Positions 25,948 through 34,844 of a stretch of 64,000 nucleotides of DNA are shown in pieces. The notes below the pieces were generated by a model. It searched no databases and had not been told where the DNA came from. It saw only the letters and a program-made list of their open reading frames with translations. Every line of letters begins with the position of its first letter. The stretch's first letter is position 1. The stretch is taken from the NCBI RefSeq assembly GCF_039531695.1, contig NZ_BAAAQN010000068.1, forward strand, positions 1 through 64,000, read 5' to 3'. Both the position numbers and the translations under genes were made by a program. The DNA comes from Catenulispora yoronensis (lineage in GTDB: Bacteria; Actinomycetota; Actinomycetes; Streptomycetales; Catenulisporaceae).

Positions 25948-27096
25948 TCACCCCGGCACCACTGCCCGCACCACCCACCGTCCGCCGTCCGGCCCGGCGG
26001 TCAGCGTCCCGCCGGCCAGCTCGATCCGCTCCCGCAGCCCGCTGAGCCCGAAGCCGCCGCCGGTGGCGGTCAGCGGCCGGTCGGTGCCGGCGTCCGGCAG
26101 GTCGTTGGCCGCCTCCAGCCGCACGGCGCCGGCCTCGTAGCGCAGCACCGCCGCCACCGCGCACCCCGGCGCGTGCTTGCGGGCGTTGGTCACCGCCTCC
26201 TGCGCCGTCCGGTACAGCGCCAGCGAGGCGTCCGCTGGCAGTCTGCGCGGCTCGCCGACGGTCCGCATCGTGCCGCCGTCCGCCTCGACCATCGATCCGA
26301 TCATCTCCGGCAGCGGGCCGATGTCGTCGCGCAGCGCGTGCACGGCGCGTCGGCTCTCCGCGAGCCCTTCGCGGGTCAGCTGTCCGGCCCGCTCCACGCA
26401 CCGCACCGCTTTGGCGACGTCCGGCTCGTCCTGCGTCAGCAGCGCCTGCGCGGCCTCGACCTGCATCGCCAGCGCGCCGAGCGAGTGCGCGAGGATGTCG
26501 TGGATCTCCCGCGCGATGCGGGTCCGCTCGCCGAGCACCGCCGCCTCGGTCTCGGCCGCCGAGGCCCGACGCGTCTGTTCCAGCAGCAGTTCGGCCTGGT
26601 CCGCGCGCTGGCTGATGCCGTAGCGGATCATGCCCATGCCGAGTGCGGCGCCGAGGATCACGACGAACCCGATGATCGCCAGCGCCGGGGCCCCGAGGAT
26701 CAGCCCGCTGACGGTCAGCGTCAGCATCCCGAGCACGGCGATCGCGGTCGAGGTCTGCGGCGGCAGGTTCGAGCCGCCGGCGAAGGCCGCCACCGCCGCC
26801 ACGACGATCGCCGGGCCGGCCGGCTGGAGCGCGCCGAGCACGCCGCCGGCCGCCGCCATCACTGCCAGCGGCGGCCCCAGCGGCCGCCGCTTCCCGAGGT
26901 CGAACAGGACCAGCCCGATCCATCCCACCGCGCCGATCGCCAGCGTGACGGTCATCGCCAGGCCCCGGCCGTGCAGCCCGGGCTGCGGGTGGAACCCGAC
27001 GATGGTGGCGTACAGCGCCACCAGGCCGCACACCCGCATCGCCTGGACACCCCAGAAGTAGCGGCGGTCCTGGAGCGTCGCCGTCAGAGGTCCCAT
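25948..27096 (-). CDS. Sensor histidine kinase, HisKA_3 type
   Basis: 382 residues from ATG 27096. Five or six membrane segments lie in residues 15-155. The phospho-acceptor is His199 in RTRIAREIHDILAHSLGALA. The ATPase part has LYRTAQEAVTNARKHAPG and GGGFGLSGLRERIELAGG. The start overlaps the preceding small membrane protein by 13 nt, so the order membrane protein, kinase, regulator is one operon. The input signal is unknown. Confidence 0.94.
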   Translation of the reverse strand: MGPLTATLQDRRYFWGVQAMRVCGLVALYATIVGFHPQPGLHGRGLAMTVTLAIGAVGWIGLVLFDLGKRRPLGPPLAVMAAAGGVLGALQPAGPAIVVAAVAAFAGGSNLPPQTSTAIAVLGMLTLTVSGLILGAPALAIIGFVVILGAALGMGMIRYGISQRADQAELLLEQTRRASAAETEAAVLGERTRIAREIHDILAHSLGALAMQVEAAQALLTQDEPDVAKAVRCVERAGQLTREGLAESRRAVHALRDDIGPLPEMIGSMVEADGGTMRTVGEPRRLPADASLALYRTAQEAVTNARKHAPGCAVAAVLRYEAGAVRLEAANDLPDAGTDRPLTATGGGFGLSGLRERIELAGGTLTAGPDGGRWVVRAVVPG

Positions 27097-27602
27097 GCCC
27101 CAATCCTCTCGCGGATCAAGCGCAGCCGACGCGAGGCCATGGCGCCGGTGCGGCCGAGCAGCATCGCCACCGCCATCAGCAGCAACGCGTCGGTGAGGCC
27201 GTCGACGGTGACCCGGTGCCGCACCATCCAGCCGCCGATCTGGGCCGGGAACCAGTGCTGCGCGCCGTAGGCGAACGTCAGGCGCGCGGCGATGACGCCG
27301 GTCCACAGCGCGGCGTAGCCGTAGCCGGCGCGGGAGTGGACCTTGCCGGTGCGGCGGTCGTCGTCGAACTCCATCAGGGCCGCCGCGCCCAGGCCGAGCA
27401 GCACGCCGACCACCGCGCCGCCGACCTCGGCCAGCAGGCCCGCGCCCTCGGTCTGCGGATGCTTGACGAACAACGGCACGATCACCGCCGCCACGGCCAC
27501 CGGCCGGACCAGCCGCAGGATGCTGACTTCGCGGTACCCGAGGTCGCTGAGCAGGACCGCGCCCAGCACCACGAGGTTCACGATCCAGACACTGGCATCC
27601 AT
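27084..27602 (-). CDS. Small membrane protein of the two-component operon
   Basis: 172 residues with about four to five hydrophobic helices (WIVNLVVLGAVLLSDLGY, VGGAVVGVLLGLGAAALM, TDALLLMAVAMLLG). It resembles the DUF1453/CcdC-like membrane proteins only loosely, and I do not assign a family. The 13-nt overlap with the kinase suggests an accessory sensor or partner. Confidence 0.75.
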   Translation of the reverse strand: MDASVWIVNLVVLGAVLLSDLGYREVSILRLVRPVAVAAVIVPLFVKHPQTEGAGLLAEVGGAVVGVLLGLGAAALMEFDDDRRTGKVHSRAGYGYAALWTGVIAARLTFAYGAQHWFPAQIGGWMVRHRVTVDGLTDALLLMAVAMLLGRTGAMASRRLRLIRERIGAWDL

Positions 27603-27909
27603 GGTGATTTCCTCCCCTTATAGACATATAAGCGGGTAGTGCCCATGGCTGCCCGGATTTAGAGGCCCGTGGATCAAGGGATGGCACAGCTTCCACCTGG
27701 AGGGGGAACGCAGGTGGAAACCGGGTCGGCGGACGTAGGGTGGGGGAGCGGGACGCCGGCGCCCGGTCGGGCGTGAGTTGGCCCACACCCGGCATTACCA
27801 AGCGGTAGCTTCCGAACTACGCTGGTCCCGGACAACCTATGCGGCGCCGACCGCGCGGCCCTGAAGCCGGCAGGCGACGACCCGGACCCTTTCGCAAGGA
27901 GTGACCCTA
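27603..27909. promoter_or_regulatory. Divergent intergenic region upstream of thiolase
   Basis: 307 bp without a gene. It must hold the promoter of the membrane-protein/kinase operon on the left and the thiolase promoter on the right. CAAGGAG sits 8 nt before the thiolase ATG. The AT-rich patch TTATAGACATATAAG near 27618-27632 could contain the left promoter's -10 element. No clear operator was seen. Confidence 0.4.
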
Positions 27910-29127
27910 ATGCCCGAGGCAGTGATCGTCTCCACCGCGCGCTCCCCGATTGGCCGCGCCTTCAAGGGGTCGATGACCTCCATCCGGCCCGACGACCTGA
28001 CCGCGCAGATGGTGCGCGCGGCGCTGGACAAGGTCCCGGACCTGGACCCGCGCGACATCGACGACATGTACCTGGGCTGCGGCCTGCCGGGCGGGGAGTC
28101 CGGCTACAACATGGGCCGCGTCGTGGCCACCCTGCTCGGCTACGACCACCTGCCGGCCGCGACCATCACGCGGTACTGCGCGTCGTCGCTCCAGACCACG
28201 CGGATGGCGTTCCACGCGATCAAGGCCGGCGAGGGCGACGTGTTCGTCTCGGCCGGCGTCGAGACCGTCTCGCGCTACGTCAAGGGCTCCTCCGACGGCC
28301 TGCCGGACACCCAGAACCCGCTGTTCACCGACGCGGTGAACCGCACCAACGTGTTCGCCGCCGGCGGCCAGACCTGGCACGACCCGCGCGAGGACGGCGC
28401 GCTGCCGGACGTCTACATCGCGATGGGGCAGACCGCCGAGAACCTGGCGCAGCTCAAGGGCATCTCGCGGCAGGAGCAGGACGAGTTCGGGGTGCGGTCG
28501 CAGAACCTGGCGGAGAAGGCGATCGCCGACGGGTTCTGGGAGAAGGACATCACCCCGGTGACGCTGCCGGACGGCACGGTGGTCAGCAAGGACGACGGTC
28601 CGCGGGCCGGCGTGACCTACGAGAAGACCTCGACGCTGCAGCCGGTCTTCCGGCCGGACGGCACCGTCACCGCCGGCAACTGCTGCCCGCTGAACGACGG
28701 CGCGGCGGCCGTGGTGATCATGTCCGACACCAAGGCCCGCGAGCTGGGCCTGACGCCGCTGGCCCGGATCGTGGCCACCGGCGTGACCGCGATGTCGCCG
28801 GAGATCATGGGCATCGGCCCGGTCGGCGCGACGCGGAACGCGCTGGCGAAGGCCGGGATGTCGATCGGCGACATCGACCTGGTGGAGATCAACGAGGCGT
28901 TCGCCGCGCAGGTCATCCCGTCGTACCAGGACCTGGGGATCGACCTGGACAAGCTGAACGTGAACGGCGGGGCGATCGCCGTCGGACACCCGTTCGGGAT
29001 GACCGGGGCCCGGATCACCAGCACGCTGATCAACTCGCTCCAGTGGCACGACAAGCAGTTCGGGCTGGAGACGATGTGCGTCGGGGGCGGGCAGGGTATG
29101 GCGCTGATTTTGGAGCGGTTGAGCTGA
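27910..29127 (+). CDS. Acetyl-CoA acetyltransferase (thiolase)
   Basis: 405 residues from ATG 27910 (AAGGAG 8 nt upstream; the GTG at 27901 would overlap that site). The acyl-accepting Cys90 in TRYCASSLQT, His360 in GHPFGMTGAR and Cys390 in MCVGGGQGMA form the thiolase active site. It catalyses either condensation of two acetyl-CoA or thiolytic cleavage of 3-ketoacyl-CoA in fatty-acid oxidation. No FadB-like partner is adjacent. Its stop codon is the first element of a repeat cluster. Confidence 0.95.
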   Translation: MPEAVIVSTARSPIGRAFKGSMTSIRPDDLTAQMVRAALDKVPDLDPRDIDDMYLGCGLPGGESGYNMGRVVATLLGYDHLPAATITRYCASSLQTTRMAFHAIKAGEGDVFVSAGVETVSRYVKGSSDGLPDTQNPLFTDAVNRTNVFAAGGQTWHDPREDGALPDVYIAMGQTAENLAQLKGISRQEQDEFGVRSQNLAEKAIADGFWEKDITPVTLPDGTVVSKDDGPRAGVTYEKTSTLQPVFRPDGTVTAGNCCPLNDGAAAVVIMSDTKARELGLTPLARIVATGVTAMSPEIMGIGPVGATRNALAKAGMSIGDIDLVEINEAFAAQVIPSYQDLGIDLDKLNVNGGAIAVGHPFGMTGARITSTLINSLQWHDKQFGLETMCVGGGQGMALILERLS

Positions 29128-29203
29128 AGCGAGCTGAGCTGAACTGAGCGGAACTTGGCTGGGCGGAGCGGCTGAGCTGAACCGAGCTGAGCGGCTGAGC
29201 TGA
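29113..29203. repeat. Stop-codon-containing repeats after thiolase
   Basis: The 15-mer GAGCGGyTGAGCTGA occurs at 29113-29127, where its last TGA is the thiolase stop, and at 29166-29180 and 29189-29203. The DNA between is made of the same GAGCTGA element. This fills the space to the convergent small gene. Confidence 0.75.
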
Positions 29204-29225
29204 GCTTGGCAACTGAGCCTGGCGG

Positions 29226-29684
29226 TCAAAGCGCCAAGCGTAAGGCGGTCGTGCTTTCCAGCACGGCCGCCATCGCCTTGTCCGCCGGTACGCGGCCCTC
29301 GCCGGGGGTCCAGACGAGGGTCGCGCCGGGATCCTTGAGATCCCGGTAGGCGGCTAACAGATCGTTCCCCACGACCGTGAGCTGGTCGCCGAGCGCGAAG
29401 ACGCCCAGCACCGGCAGCTCCTGCCAGCCAGGGGGGCGGGGATCGTCCCAGCGCTCCATGCCCTGGGCCAGCAGAGTGAGCTGGGAGGCCAGCCAGTAGC
29501 CGGCCTGCGCGCGGTCGCCGTAGGGCTCCAGCCGCAGCGCGAACTTCGAGTGCGGGAGCCGCCGGAAGCCGTCCGCGACCCGGGTCAGCTCCCGGGCGAA
29601 CTCGGCGGCCACCGCGTCCTGCGACGACGGATCCGCGCCGCCTTCGCCTTCGCGGCCTTCCCCCGGTTTGGTGCTGGAAGTCAT
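29226..29684 (-). CDS. Hypothetical protein
   Basis: 152 residues from ATG 29684; a longer in-frame ATG at 29729 is less likely. No known family recognised. Residues 1-30 are hydrophilic and Gly/Glu-rich. The rest looks like a compact alpha-helical domain (AVAAEFARELTRVADGFRRL, YWLASQLTLLAQGMERWDDP, LGDQLTVVGNDLLAAYRDL). Coding is supported by codon bias and by the helical periodicity. It is convergent with thiolase. Confidence 0.65.
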   Translation of the reverse strand: MTSSTKPGEGREGEGGADPSSQDAVAAEFARELTRVADGFRRLPHSKFALRLEPYGDRAQAGYWLASQLTLLAQGMERWDDPRPPGWQELPVLGVFALGDQLTVVGNDLLAAYRDLKDPGATLVWTPGEGRVPADKAMAAVLESTTALRLAL

Positions 29685-29856
29685 CCGGGAAGGATACGGG
29701 GGACGAATGCCGTCGGAACGATGGCGCACGTCACCGTCCGCCCGGACCTCCCTGGCGACGGAATCGCCAGGATGTGTTCCTCTTGCCAGCTGCCCGGCCG
29801 TCAGGCACGCTGGCGCTCACGGACCGTAGTCCTACGTCCATACCGGAGGCGCCCGT

Positions 29857-30087
29857 ATGACGATCCACCACTCCGAAGAAACCCATCGCAACCTCCTCGC
29901 CCGCATCCCCGCCGCCACCGGCCGCAGTCTGGACACCTGGTTCCAGCTGGCCGACGCCGGGCCGTCGCTACCCCGCTTCGAGGAGCGCGTCAACTGGCTC
30001 CGCGCCGAGCACGACCTCCCGCGCGGCTACGCCAACGCGATCGTCCACGAGATGGACCTGAAGCGCGCCGCCCGCGCATTCGGATAA
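29857..30087 (+). CDS. DUF4287 domain protein
   Basis: 76 residues, short but complete. The TGRSLDTWFQLAD ... ERVNWLRAEHDLPRGYANAI pattern is the DUF4287 signature, a small helical domain of unknown function. A GGAGG-type site precedes the ATG. It is followed by a strong hairpin. Confidence 0.8.
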   Translation: MTIHHSEETHRNLLARIPAATGRSLDTWFQLADAGPSLPRFEERVNWLRAEHDLPRGYANAIVHEMDLKRAARAFG

Positions 30088-30106
30088 CCTCCCCCACCCC
30101 GGATAC

Positions 30107-30140
30107 ACAGAGCCCCCGGCGTGTGAGCCGCGGGCTCTGT
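30107..30140 (+). terminator. Hairpin terminator after DUF4287 gene
   Basis: The arms ACAGAGCCC (30107-30115) and GGGCTCTGT (30132-30140) are extended inward by CGGC/GCCG after one C-C mismatch, with a 6-nt loop. No long T-run follows. Confidence 0.65.
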
Positions 30141-30389
30141 AGCTGCGCGCGCACACCCGCCCAAGCCTGAGCCCCTACTCGAAGGACCGCGCGAACGACA
30201 ACGGAACACGGGCCCCGAGTCCGGTGAAAGTCCTCCCCCGCCAGGGCCGCGCCACCCGGCCCCACCTGCACCCGAACCGGACCTCCAGCGGACTAGCGCT
30301 GGAACTCGATCACGTTCGCGAGCAGTTCTCGCTACGCTGAAGCCCGAAGGATCATCCCGGCACCGGTGACCCCGTGGGATGGGCCTCCG

Positions 30390-30472
30390 GCCCAGATGGT
30401 GGAACAGGCAGACACAGCGAGCTTAAACCTCGCGGCCTTCGGGCGTTGCGGGTTCGACTCCCGCTCTGGGCA
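30390..30472 (+). tRNA. tRNA-Leu (anticodon UAA)
   Basis: 83 nt with a long variable arm. The acceptor stem is GCCCAGA/TCTGGGC. The anticodon stem GCGAG/CTCGC encloses loop CTTAAAC, giving anticodon TAA. The T-arm has GGTTCGACTCC. The discriminator is A and CCA is not encoded. The 249 bp before it (30141-30389) show no gene and should contain its promoter. UUA codons are rare in such genomes, so this tRNA may have a bldA-like limiting role. Confidence 0.95.
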
Positions 30473-31135
30473 CTTGCTTGACCTGTGGTGGAGGGGTTTT
30501 TGGAGTCTCGTGGGGGCTGTGGGGTGGGGCGCTCTGGTCGCGGTGGCCGGGAATCAGGTTCGCGACCGAGGTGCGCCACTCCAAGCCACCGCCTTCGGGG
30601 CGGAGCACGACGGTCCGCGGTTCCAGGGCGCCGGTTGGCTCGTAGTCCATGATCTCGCCGGTCTTGCCCGTCGCTCTGTCTTTCGCCACAGGGGTGGGCA
30701 GGCTCAGCGGCGAACAATCACGTTCTGTGGTCGGCCGCCGCCCGTCTGTACGAAACGATTGGTGGGCCCTGCGATATCGCAGTGACCAGCGGTACAGGTT
30801 GCGGACCAGCGAAGGGTCCGGATGTCGCGCCATACAGACCAAACTCCGACCAGCCCGGTGTCTCGCTCGACACGATGGCCGGTTGGGAGACCGGCCGCCG
30901 GCCACAGACAGCTGTCCGAGCGGGTCAGTTCGTGGCGGTCAAGTCGACCCTCATGCAGTCAGGCGCAACGCCTTCGCTCGTCCTGCTCCTCGACTCGGCG
31001 ATGGAAGCGGATTCAAACCCTCCAAACCCTGCTCCTGGCTCGTCATGGATGCTGGCAGGATGTCACCGACCGCTCGCCAAGCGCTCGCGGAGGTCCGTTA
31101 CGCGCTTCGGCTGCACACCAGGTGAGGACATCGCT
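30473..31135. other. Gene-free, less GC-rich stretch downstream of tRNA-Leu
   Basis: 663 bp with no frame that has convincing codon bias, Shine-Dalgarno site and known motif together. Short frames exist on both strands, but those running into the tRNA end in tRNA-translation artefacts. Base composition is visibly less GC-rich than the surroundings. A tRNA 3' end followed by such DNA fits a decayed integrated element, but no second copy of the tRNA end and no integrase was found. Confidence 0.45.
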
Positions 31136-31714
31136 GTGGACGAGACCGAGATCGACGCCACCGCCCGGCTGATCTATGAGACCGGGTTTCTCAAGCTCTC
31201 CAAGCGGACCGGCTGGTGGTTGTGCGGCGTCAAGGACCCGGAGAGCATCGCCGAACACTCGTTCCGTACCGCGATCATTGCCGGACTCCTCGCGAGCATG
31301 GAAGGCGCCGATCCGGCACGCGCAACGTACCTTGCGGTCTGGCACGACAGCCAGGAGACACGGGTCGGCGACATTCCGCACCTCGGGCGCAGGTATTTGA
31401 AGGCGGCGAGCAACGAGCAAGTCACTGAGGATCAGACAGCCGGCGTGCCTTCCGCCGTGGCGGAGCAGCTCCGCGCCCTGGTCCATGACTACGAGAACGG
31501 CGAGAGCCTCGAAGTCCAGTGTGCTCACGATGCCGACAAGCTCGAATGTCTTTTTCAGGCGATCGAATACCGCGATACCGGACACCAGAACGTCGGCGGC
31601 TGGATCGAGTCGAGCCGGGTGAAGCTGCGGACCAAGTCCGCCCAGCAGCTTGCCGACGCGGCCGTCGCCATGTCCTCGCAGGAGTGGCACAACGCGATCA
31701 TGCGAGAGCGGTAG
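31136..31714 (+). CDS. HD domain phosphohydrolase (YfbR/HDDC2-like 5'-nucleotidase)
   Basis: 192 residues from GTG 31136 with AGGTGAGGA about 8 nt upstream. Metal ligands are in SIAEHSFRT (His41) and WHDSQETRVGD (His70-Asp71), with a further Asp in AHDADKLE. This matches the HDDC2/YfbR group that dephosphorylates deoxynucleoside monophosphates. The PESIAEHS motif and VGDIPHLGRRY segment support that group. Codon usage is less GC-biased than the neighbours, in line with transfer near the tRNA. Confidence 0.88.
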   Translation: MDETEIDATARLIYETGFLKLSKRTGWWLCGVKDPESIAEHSFRTAIIAGLLASMEGADPARATYLAVWHDSQETRVGDIPHLGRRYLKAASNEQVTEDQTAGVPSAVAEQLRALVHDYENGESLEVQCAHDADKLECLFQAIEYRDTGHQNVGGWIESSRVKLRTKSAQQLADAAVAMSSQEWHNAIMRER

Positions 31715-31837
31715 GACGGCCGACGCAGTGCGACGTTTGCGAGCCGATCCGCAGCTGGACTTTCCGGACGGCCCAACGGGCCTGAAGTGCGGAGATCGGT
31801 TCCACTGCCGCAGGTGCCAGGCTGCGGCACGAACCGA

Positions 31838-33202
31838 CTAAGCCCCCGCCGCCTCCACGCGTGACGACGTCGCAGTCCCCGTCGCCCTGGGCGGCTTCGG
31901 GGGCTTGGCAGCCTTCGCCGGCTTCGACGACTCCGCCTGCTTGACCGATCGCTCTGCGCCGACCGATATCGCATGCCCGCCGGGCAGCCCCGAACCCGAA
32001 CCTGAACCCGAACCTGAACCCGAACCTGAACCCGAACCGGCCCCCGCTCCATCCCCAGCCCCCGAAGCATCCCCAGTCCCCGAAGCCGCTCCCGCCCCCT
32101 CCACCTCCACCGGCTCCACCGGCTCCACCGGCTCCACCGGCTCCACCGGCTCCACCGGCTCCACCGGCTCCACCACCTCCACCGGCTCCGCCGGCTCCGT
32201 GATCTGCCGGCGCCGCCGGTGCCGCAGGATGCTCCACCCCGCGCGGGCGGCGCCGCCGACCTCGCGGCCGACCTCGGTGCCGCCGTGCTTGGCGGCCAGG
32301 ACGGCGGCGCGGGCCAGGGGCATGCGGGCTTCGCCGCGGGCGGGTTCCAGGGTGTCCGGTTCGCCGGTTTCGGCGTCGGGCCAGCGGCCGACGGCGGCGG
32401 CGATGGAGGGCAGGAGGGCCATGGCCGCGGTGGCGTAGCCCTCGGCGCTGGGGTGGAAGCGGTCCGGGCCGAACATGTCCTCGGGGCGGGCGTCGAATTC
32501 CGGGCCGAGGAGGGCGCCCAGGGACACGGTGCGGCCGCCGGCCGAGACCACTTCGACGGTCTGGGCCGCCGCGAGTTGGCGGGACCAGCGGCGGGCCAGG
32601 CGGCGCAGGGGTTGGGCCACCGGGCGGATGGTGCCCAGGTCGGGGCAGGTGCCGACGATCACTTCGGTGCCGGCGGCGCGCAGGCGGCGGACGGCGTCGC
32701 CCAGGAAGCGGACCGATTCGGCGACCTTGACGCGGTGGGTCACGTCGTTGGCGCCGATCATGATCACTGCCAGGTGCGGGCTGCGGCCGTCGGGGCCGGC
32801 CGCCAGCACGCGTTCGAGCTGCCAGCCCAGGTCGGAGGACTGGCCGCCGACCTTGGCGACGTTGTGCAGGCGGACCGGGGCGCCGGCGGCCTCGGCCAGG
32901 CCGGAGGCCAGCAGGGCGCCGGGGGTGCGGGCGGACTCGGTCACGCCGTAGCCGGCCGCGGAGCTGTCGCCGAGCACGGCCATGCGGATCACCTCGACGC
33001 CGGGCACGGCGTACCACGCGCCGTACACGCCGTCGGCGCGCGGCGGGTCGCCCTTGGTCGGGCCGATGGCCCGCCGGGCGAGCTTCGCCTCGGCGACGAT
33101 CAGCCCGATGGCGCCGCCCGTGAGGACGCCGATCCCCCCGCCGCTGAGCGCGGCGGCGGCGGCGACACGCTTGGCGACCCTCAGCTTCGCGAGCCCGGTC
33201 AT
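31838..33202 (-). CDS. SGNH/GDSL hydrolase with acidic and Gly-Ser low-complexity tail
   Basis: 454 residues from ATG 33202 (AGGAGGTG 8 nt upstream). The frame stays open far upstream, antisense to cystathionine beta-synthase, which is a shadow. A hydrophobic N-terminal segment is followed by an SGNH core: block I GDSSAAGYG, block III GANDV, block V DRFHPSAEGY. The family covers esterases and carbohydrate O-deacetylases. From about residue 340 the tail has tandem E-P-V triplets, then Gly-Ser dipeptides, and a Lys/Pro-rich end. The repeats are visible in DNA at 31985-32040 and 32104-32180. Confidence 0.9.
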   Translation of the reverse strand: MTGLAKLRVAKRVAAAAALSGGGIGVLTGGAIGLIVAEAKLARRAIGPTKGDPPRADGVYGAWYAVPGVEVIRMAVLGDSSAAGYGVTESARTPGALLASGLAEAAGAPVRLHNVAKVGGQSSDLGWQLERVLAAGPDGRSPHLAVIMIGANDVTHRVKVAESVRFLGDAVRRLRAAGTEVIVGTCPDLGTIRPVAQPLRRLARRWSRQLAAAQTVEVVSAGGRTVSLGALLGPEFDARPEDMFGPDRFHPSAEGYATAAMALLPSIAAAVGRWPDAETGEPDTLEPARGEARMPLARAAVLAAKHGGTEVGREVGGAARAGWSILRHRRRRQITEPAEPVEVVEPVEPVEPVEPVEPVEPVEPVEVEGAGAASGTGDASGAGDGAGAGSGSGSGSGSGSGSGSGLPGGHAISVGAERSVKQAESSKPAKAAKPPKPPRATGTATSSRVEAAGA

Positions 33203-33355
33203 CGTCGGCACACCTCCTGCAAGCCTCAACTGAAGTATGACCGCCGTTCCAGCGACCTTACCCCGCGTGCTGTTGGCTACGGCGTGAAGGTTCGGCACCG
33301 TAGGCTGGTGTGCACCGTAGAGAGCCGTCCTACAGAGGAAGCGGAGACGTCGCAG

Positions 33356-34741
33356 ATGAAGTACGCCGAGTCCATGGTCGATCTGGTGGGAGACACCCCG
33401 CTGGTGAAGCTGAACACCGTCACCAAGGGACTCCAGGCCACGGTCCTCGCCAAGGTCGAGTACTTCAACCCCGGCGGATCGGTCAAGGACCGCATCGCAC
33501 TGCGCATGATCGAGGCCGCCGAGCGCTCCGGCGCGCTGCGCCCCGGCGGCACCATCGTCGAGCCGACCTCCGGCAACACCGGGGTGGGCCTGGCGATCGT
33601 CGCGCAGCAGAAGGGCTACAAGTGCGTCTTCGTCTGCCCGGACAAGGTCTCCACCGACAAGATCAACGTCCTGCGGGCCTACGGCGCCGAGGTCGTCGTC
33701 TGCCCCTACGCGGTCGCCCCGGAGCACCCGGACTCCTATTACAACGTCTCCGACCGCCTGGTCCGCGAGATCCCGGGCGCCTGGAAGCCGGACCAGTACT
33801 CCAACCCTGAGAACCCGGCCTCGCACTACCACTCCACCGGCCCCGAGCTGTGGGACCAGACCGACGGCCGGATCACCGCCTTCGTGGCCGGCGTCGGCAC
33901 CGGCGGCACCATCTCCGGCACCGGCCGCTACCTCAAGGAGGTGTCCGACGGCGCGGTCAAGGTCATCGGCGCCGACCCCGAGGGCTCGGTCTACTCCGGC
34001 GGCTCCGGCCGCCCCTACCTGGTCGAGGGCGTCGGCGAGGACTTCTGGCCGACCGCCTACGACCGCGAGGTGGCCGACGAGATCATCGCCGTCTCCGACA
34101 AGGACTCCTTCCTCATGACCCGCCGCCTGGCCCGCGAGGAGGGCCTGCTGGTCGGCGGCTCCTGCGGCATGGCGGTGGTGGCGGCCCTGAAGTACGCCGA
34201 GCGCCTGGGCCCGGACGACGTGGTCGTGGTGCTGCTCCCGGACTCCGGCCGCGGCTACCTGTCCAAGATCTTCAACGACGACTGGATGGCCGACTACGGC
34301 TTCCTCAACCCCTCCACCGAGGAGCCCACCGTCGCCGAGGTCTTCGCCCGCAAGGGCCAGGGCCTGCCCGAACTGGTCCACATGCACCCGCACGAGACCG
34401 TCGGCGAGGCCATCGAGACCCTGCGCGAGTACGGCGTGTCGCAGATGCCCGTGGTCAAGGAGGAGCCGCCGGTGATGGCGGCCGAGGTCATCGGCTCGAT
34501 CGTGGAGCGGGACCTGCTGCGCGCGCTGTTCTACGAGAAGGCCGCGCTGGAGGACCGTCTGGACCAGCACATGTCCCCGCCGCTGCCGCAGGTCGGCTCC
34601 GGCGAGCCGGTGTCGGCGCTGGCCGCCGCGCTGGAGAAGGCGGACGCCGCGGTGGTGCTCGTGGAGGGCAAGCCGCGCGGCGTGGTGAGCCGGCAGGACC
34701 TGCTCGGATTCCTGAGCGTGGACCCCTCGCTGACCGCTTAG
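33356..34741 (+). CDS. cbs: Cystathionine beta-synthase
   Basis: 461 residues. The PLP lysine is Lys44 in NPGGSVKDR, and the phosphate loop is SGNTG near 72-76. A GVGTGGTISGTGRYL glycine loop follows. Two C-terminal CBS domains (about 335-460; MHPHETVGEAIETLREYGVS then QMPVVK, and QVGSGEPVSALAAALEKADA) probably bind an adenosyl ligand. It condenses serine and homocysteine to cystathionine, the first step of reverse transsulfuration. A cystathionine gamma-synthase/lyase-type gene lies about 15 kb away at 49578. The stop codon starts a 17-bp repeat. Confidence 0.95.
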   Translation: MKYAESMVDLVGDTPLVKLNTVTKGLQATVLAKVEYFNPGGSVKDRIALRMIEAAERSGALRPGGTIVEPTSGNTGVGLAIVAQQKGYKCVFVCPDKVSTDKINVLRAYGAEVVVCPYAVAPEHPDSYYNVSDRLVREIPGAWKPDQYSNPENPASHYHSTGPELWDQTDGRITAFVAGVGTGGTISGTGRYLKEVSDGAVKVIGADPEGSVYSGGSGRPYLVEGVGEDFWPTAYDREVADEIIAVSDKDSFLMTRRLAREEGLLVGGSCGMAVVAALKYAERLGPDDVVVVLLPDSGRGYLSKIFNDDWMADYGFLNPSTEEPTVAEVFARKGQGLPELVHMHPHETVGEAIETLREYGVSQMPVVKEEPPVMAAEVIGSIVERDLLRALFYEKAALEDRLDQHMSPPLPQVGSGEPVSALAAALEKADAAVVLVEGKPRGVVSRQDLLGFLSVDPSLTA

Positions 34742-34800
34742 GGAACAAGGACTCCTAGGGAACAAGGACTCTTAGAGAGCAGAGAACTCTTAGAGAGATG
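34739..34800. repeat. 17-bp stop-codon-containing repeat after cbs
   Basis: Units TAGGGAACAAGGACTCy begin at 34739, the TAG stop itself, and at 34756. Diverged units TAGAGAGCAGAGAACTCT and TAGAGAGATG follow at 34773 and 34791. Period is 17, 17, 18. Confidence 0.8.
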
Positions 34801-34802
34801 AA

Positions 34803-34844
34803 CGGGTAGCGCGTACTCCTATTAACTAGAGCGCGCGCTACCCG
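34803..34844. terminator. Hairpin between convergent cbs and PucR-type gene
   Basis: The arms CGGGTAGCGCG (34803-34813) and CGCGCTACCCG (34834-34844) are exact inverted copies with a 20-nt loop. The stop codon of the PucR-type gene lies inside the right arm. Confidence 0.65.

Noticed and set aside
30423..30905. Minus-strand 160-codon frame next to tRNA-Leu
   Set aside because: Its C-terminus is the well-known false peptide from a tRNA gene (RAGVEPATPEG). The rest has no support, though a short real peptide in the middle cannot be fully excluded.
30782..31135. 118-codon N-terminal extension of the HD phosphohydrolase
   Set aside because: No conserved motif in the extension, while GTG 31136 has a good ribosome site and starts right before the conserved domain.
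33203..34765. 521-codon upstream extension of the SGNH hydrolase frame
   Set aside because: It is antisense to cystathionine beta-synthase, and a strong ribosome site precedes ATG 33202.
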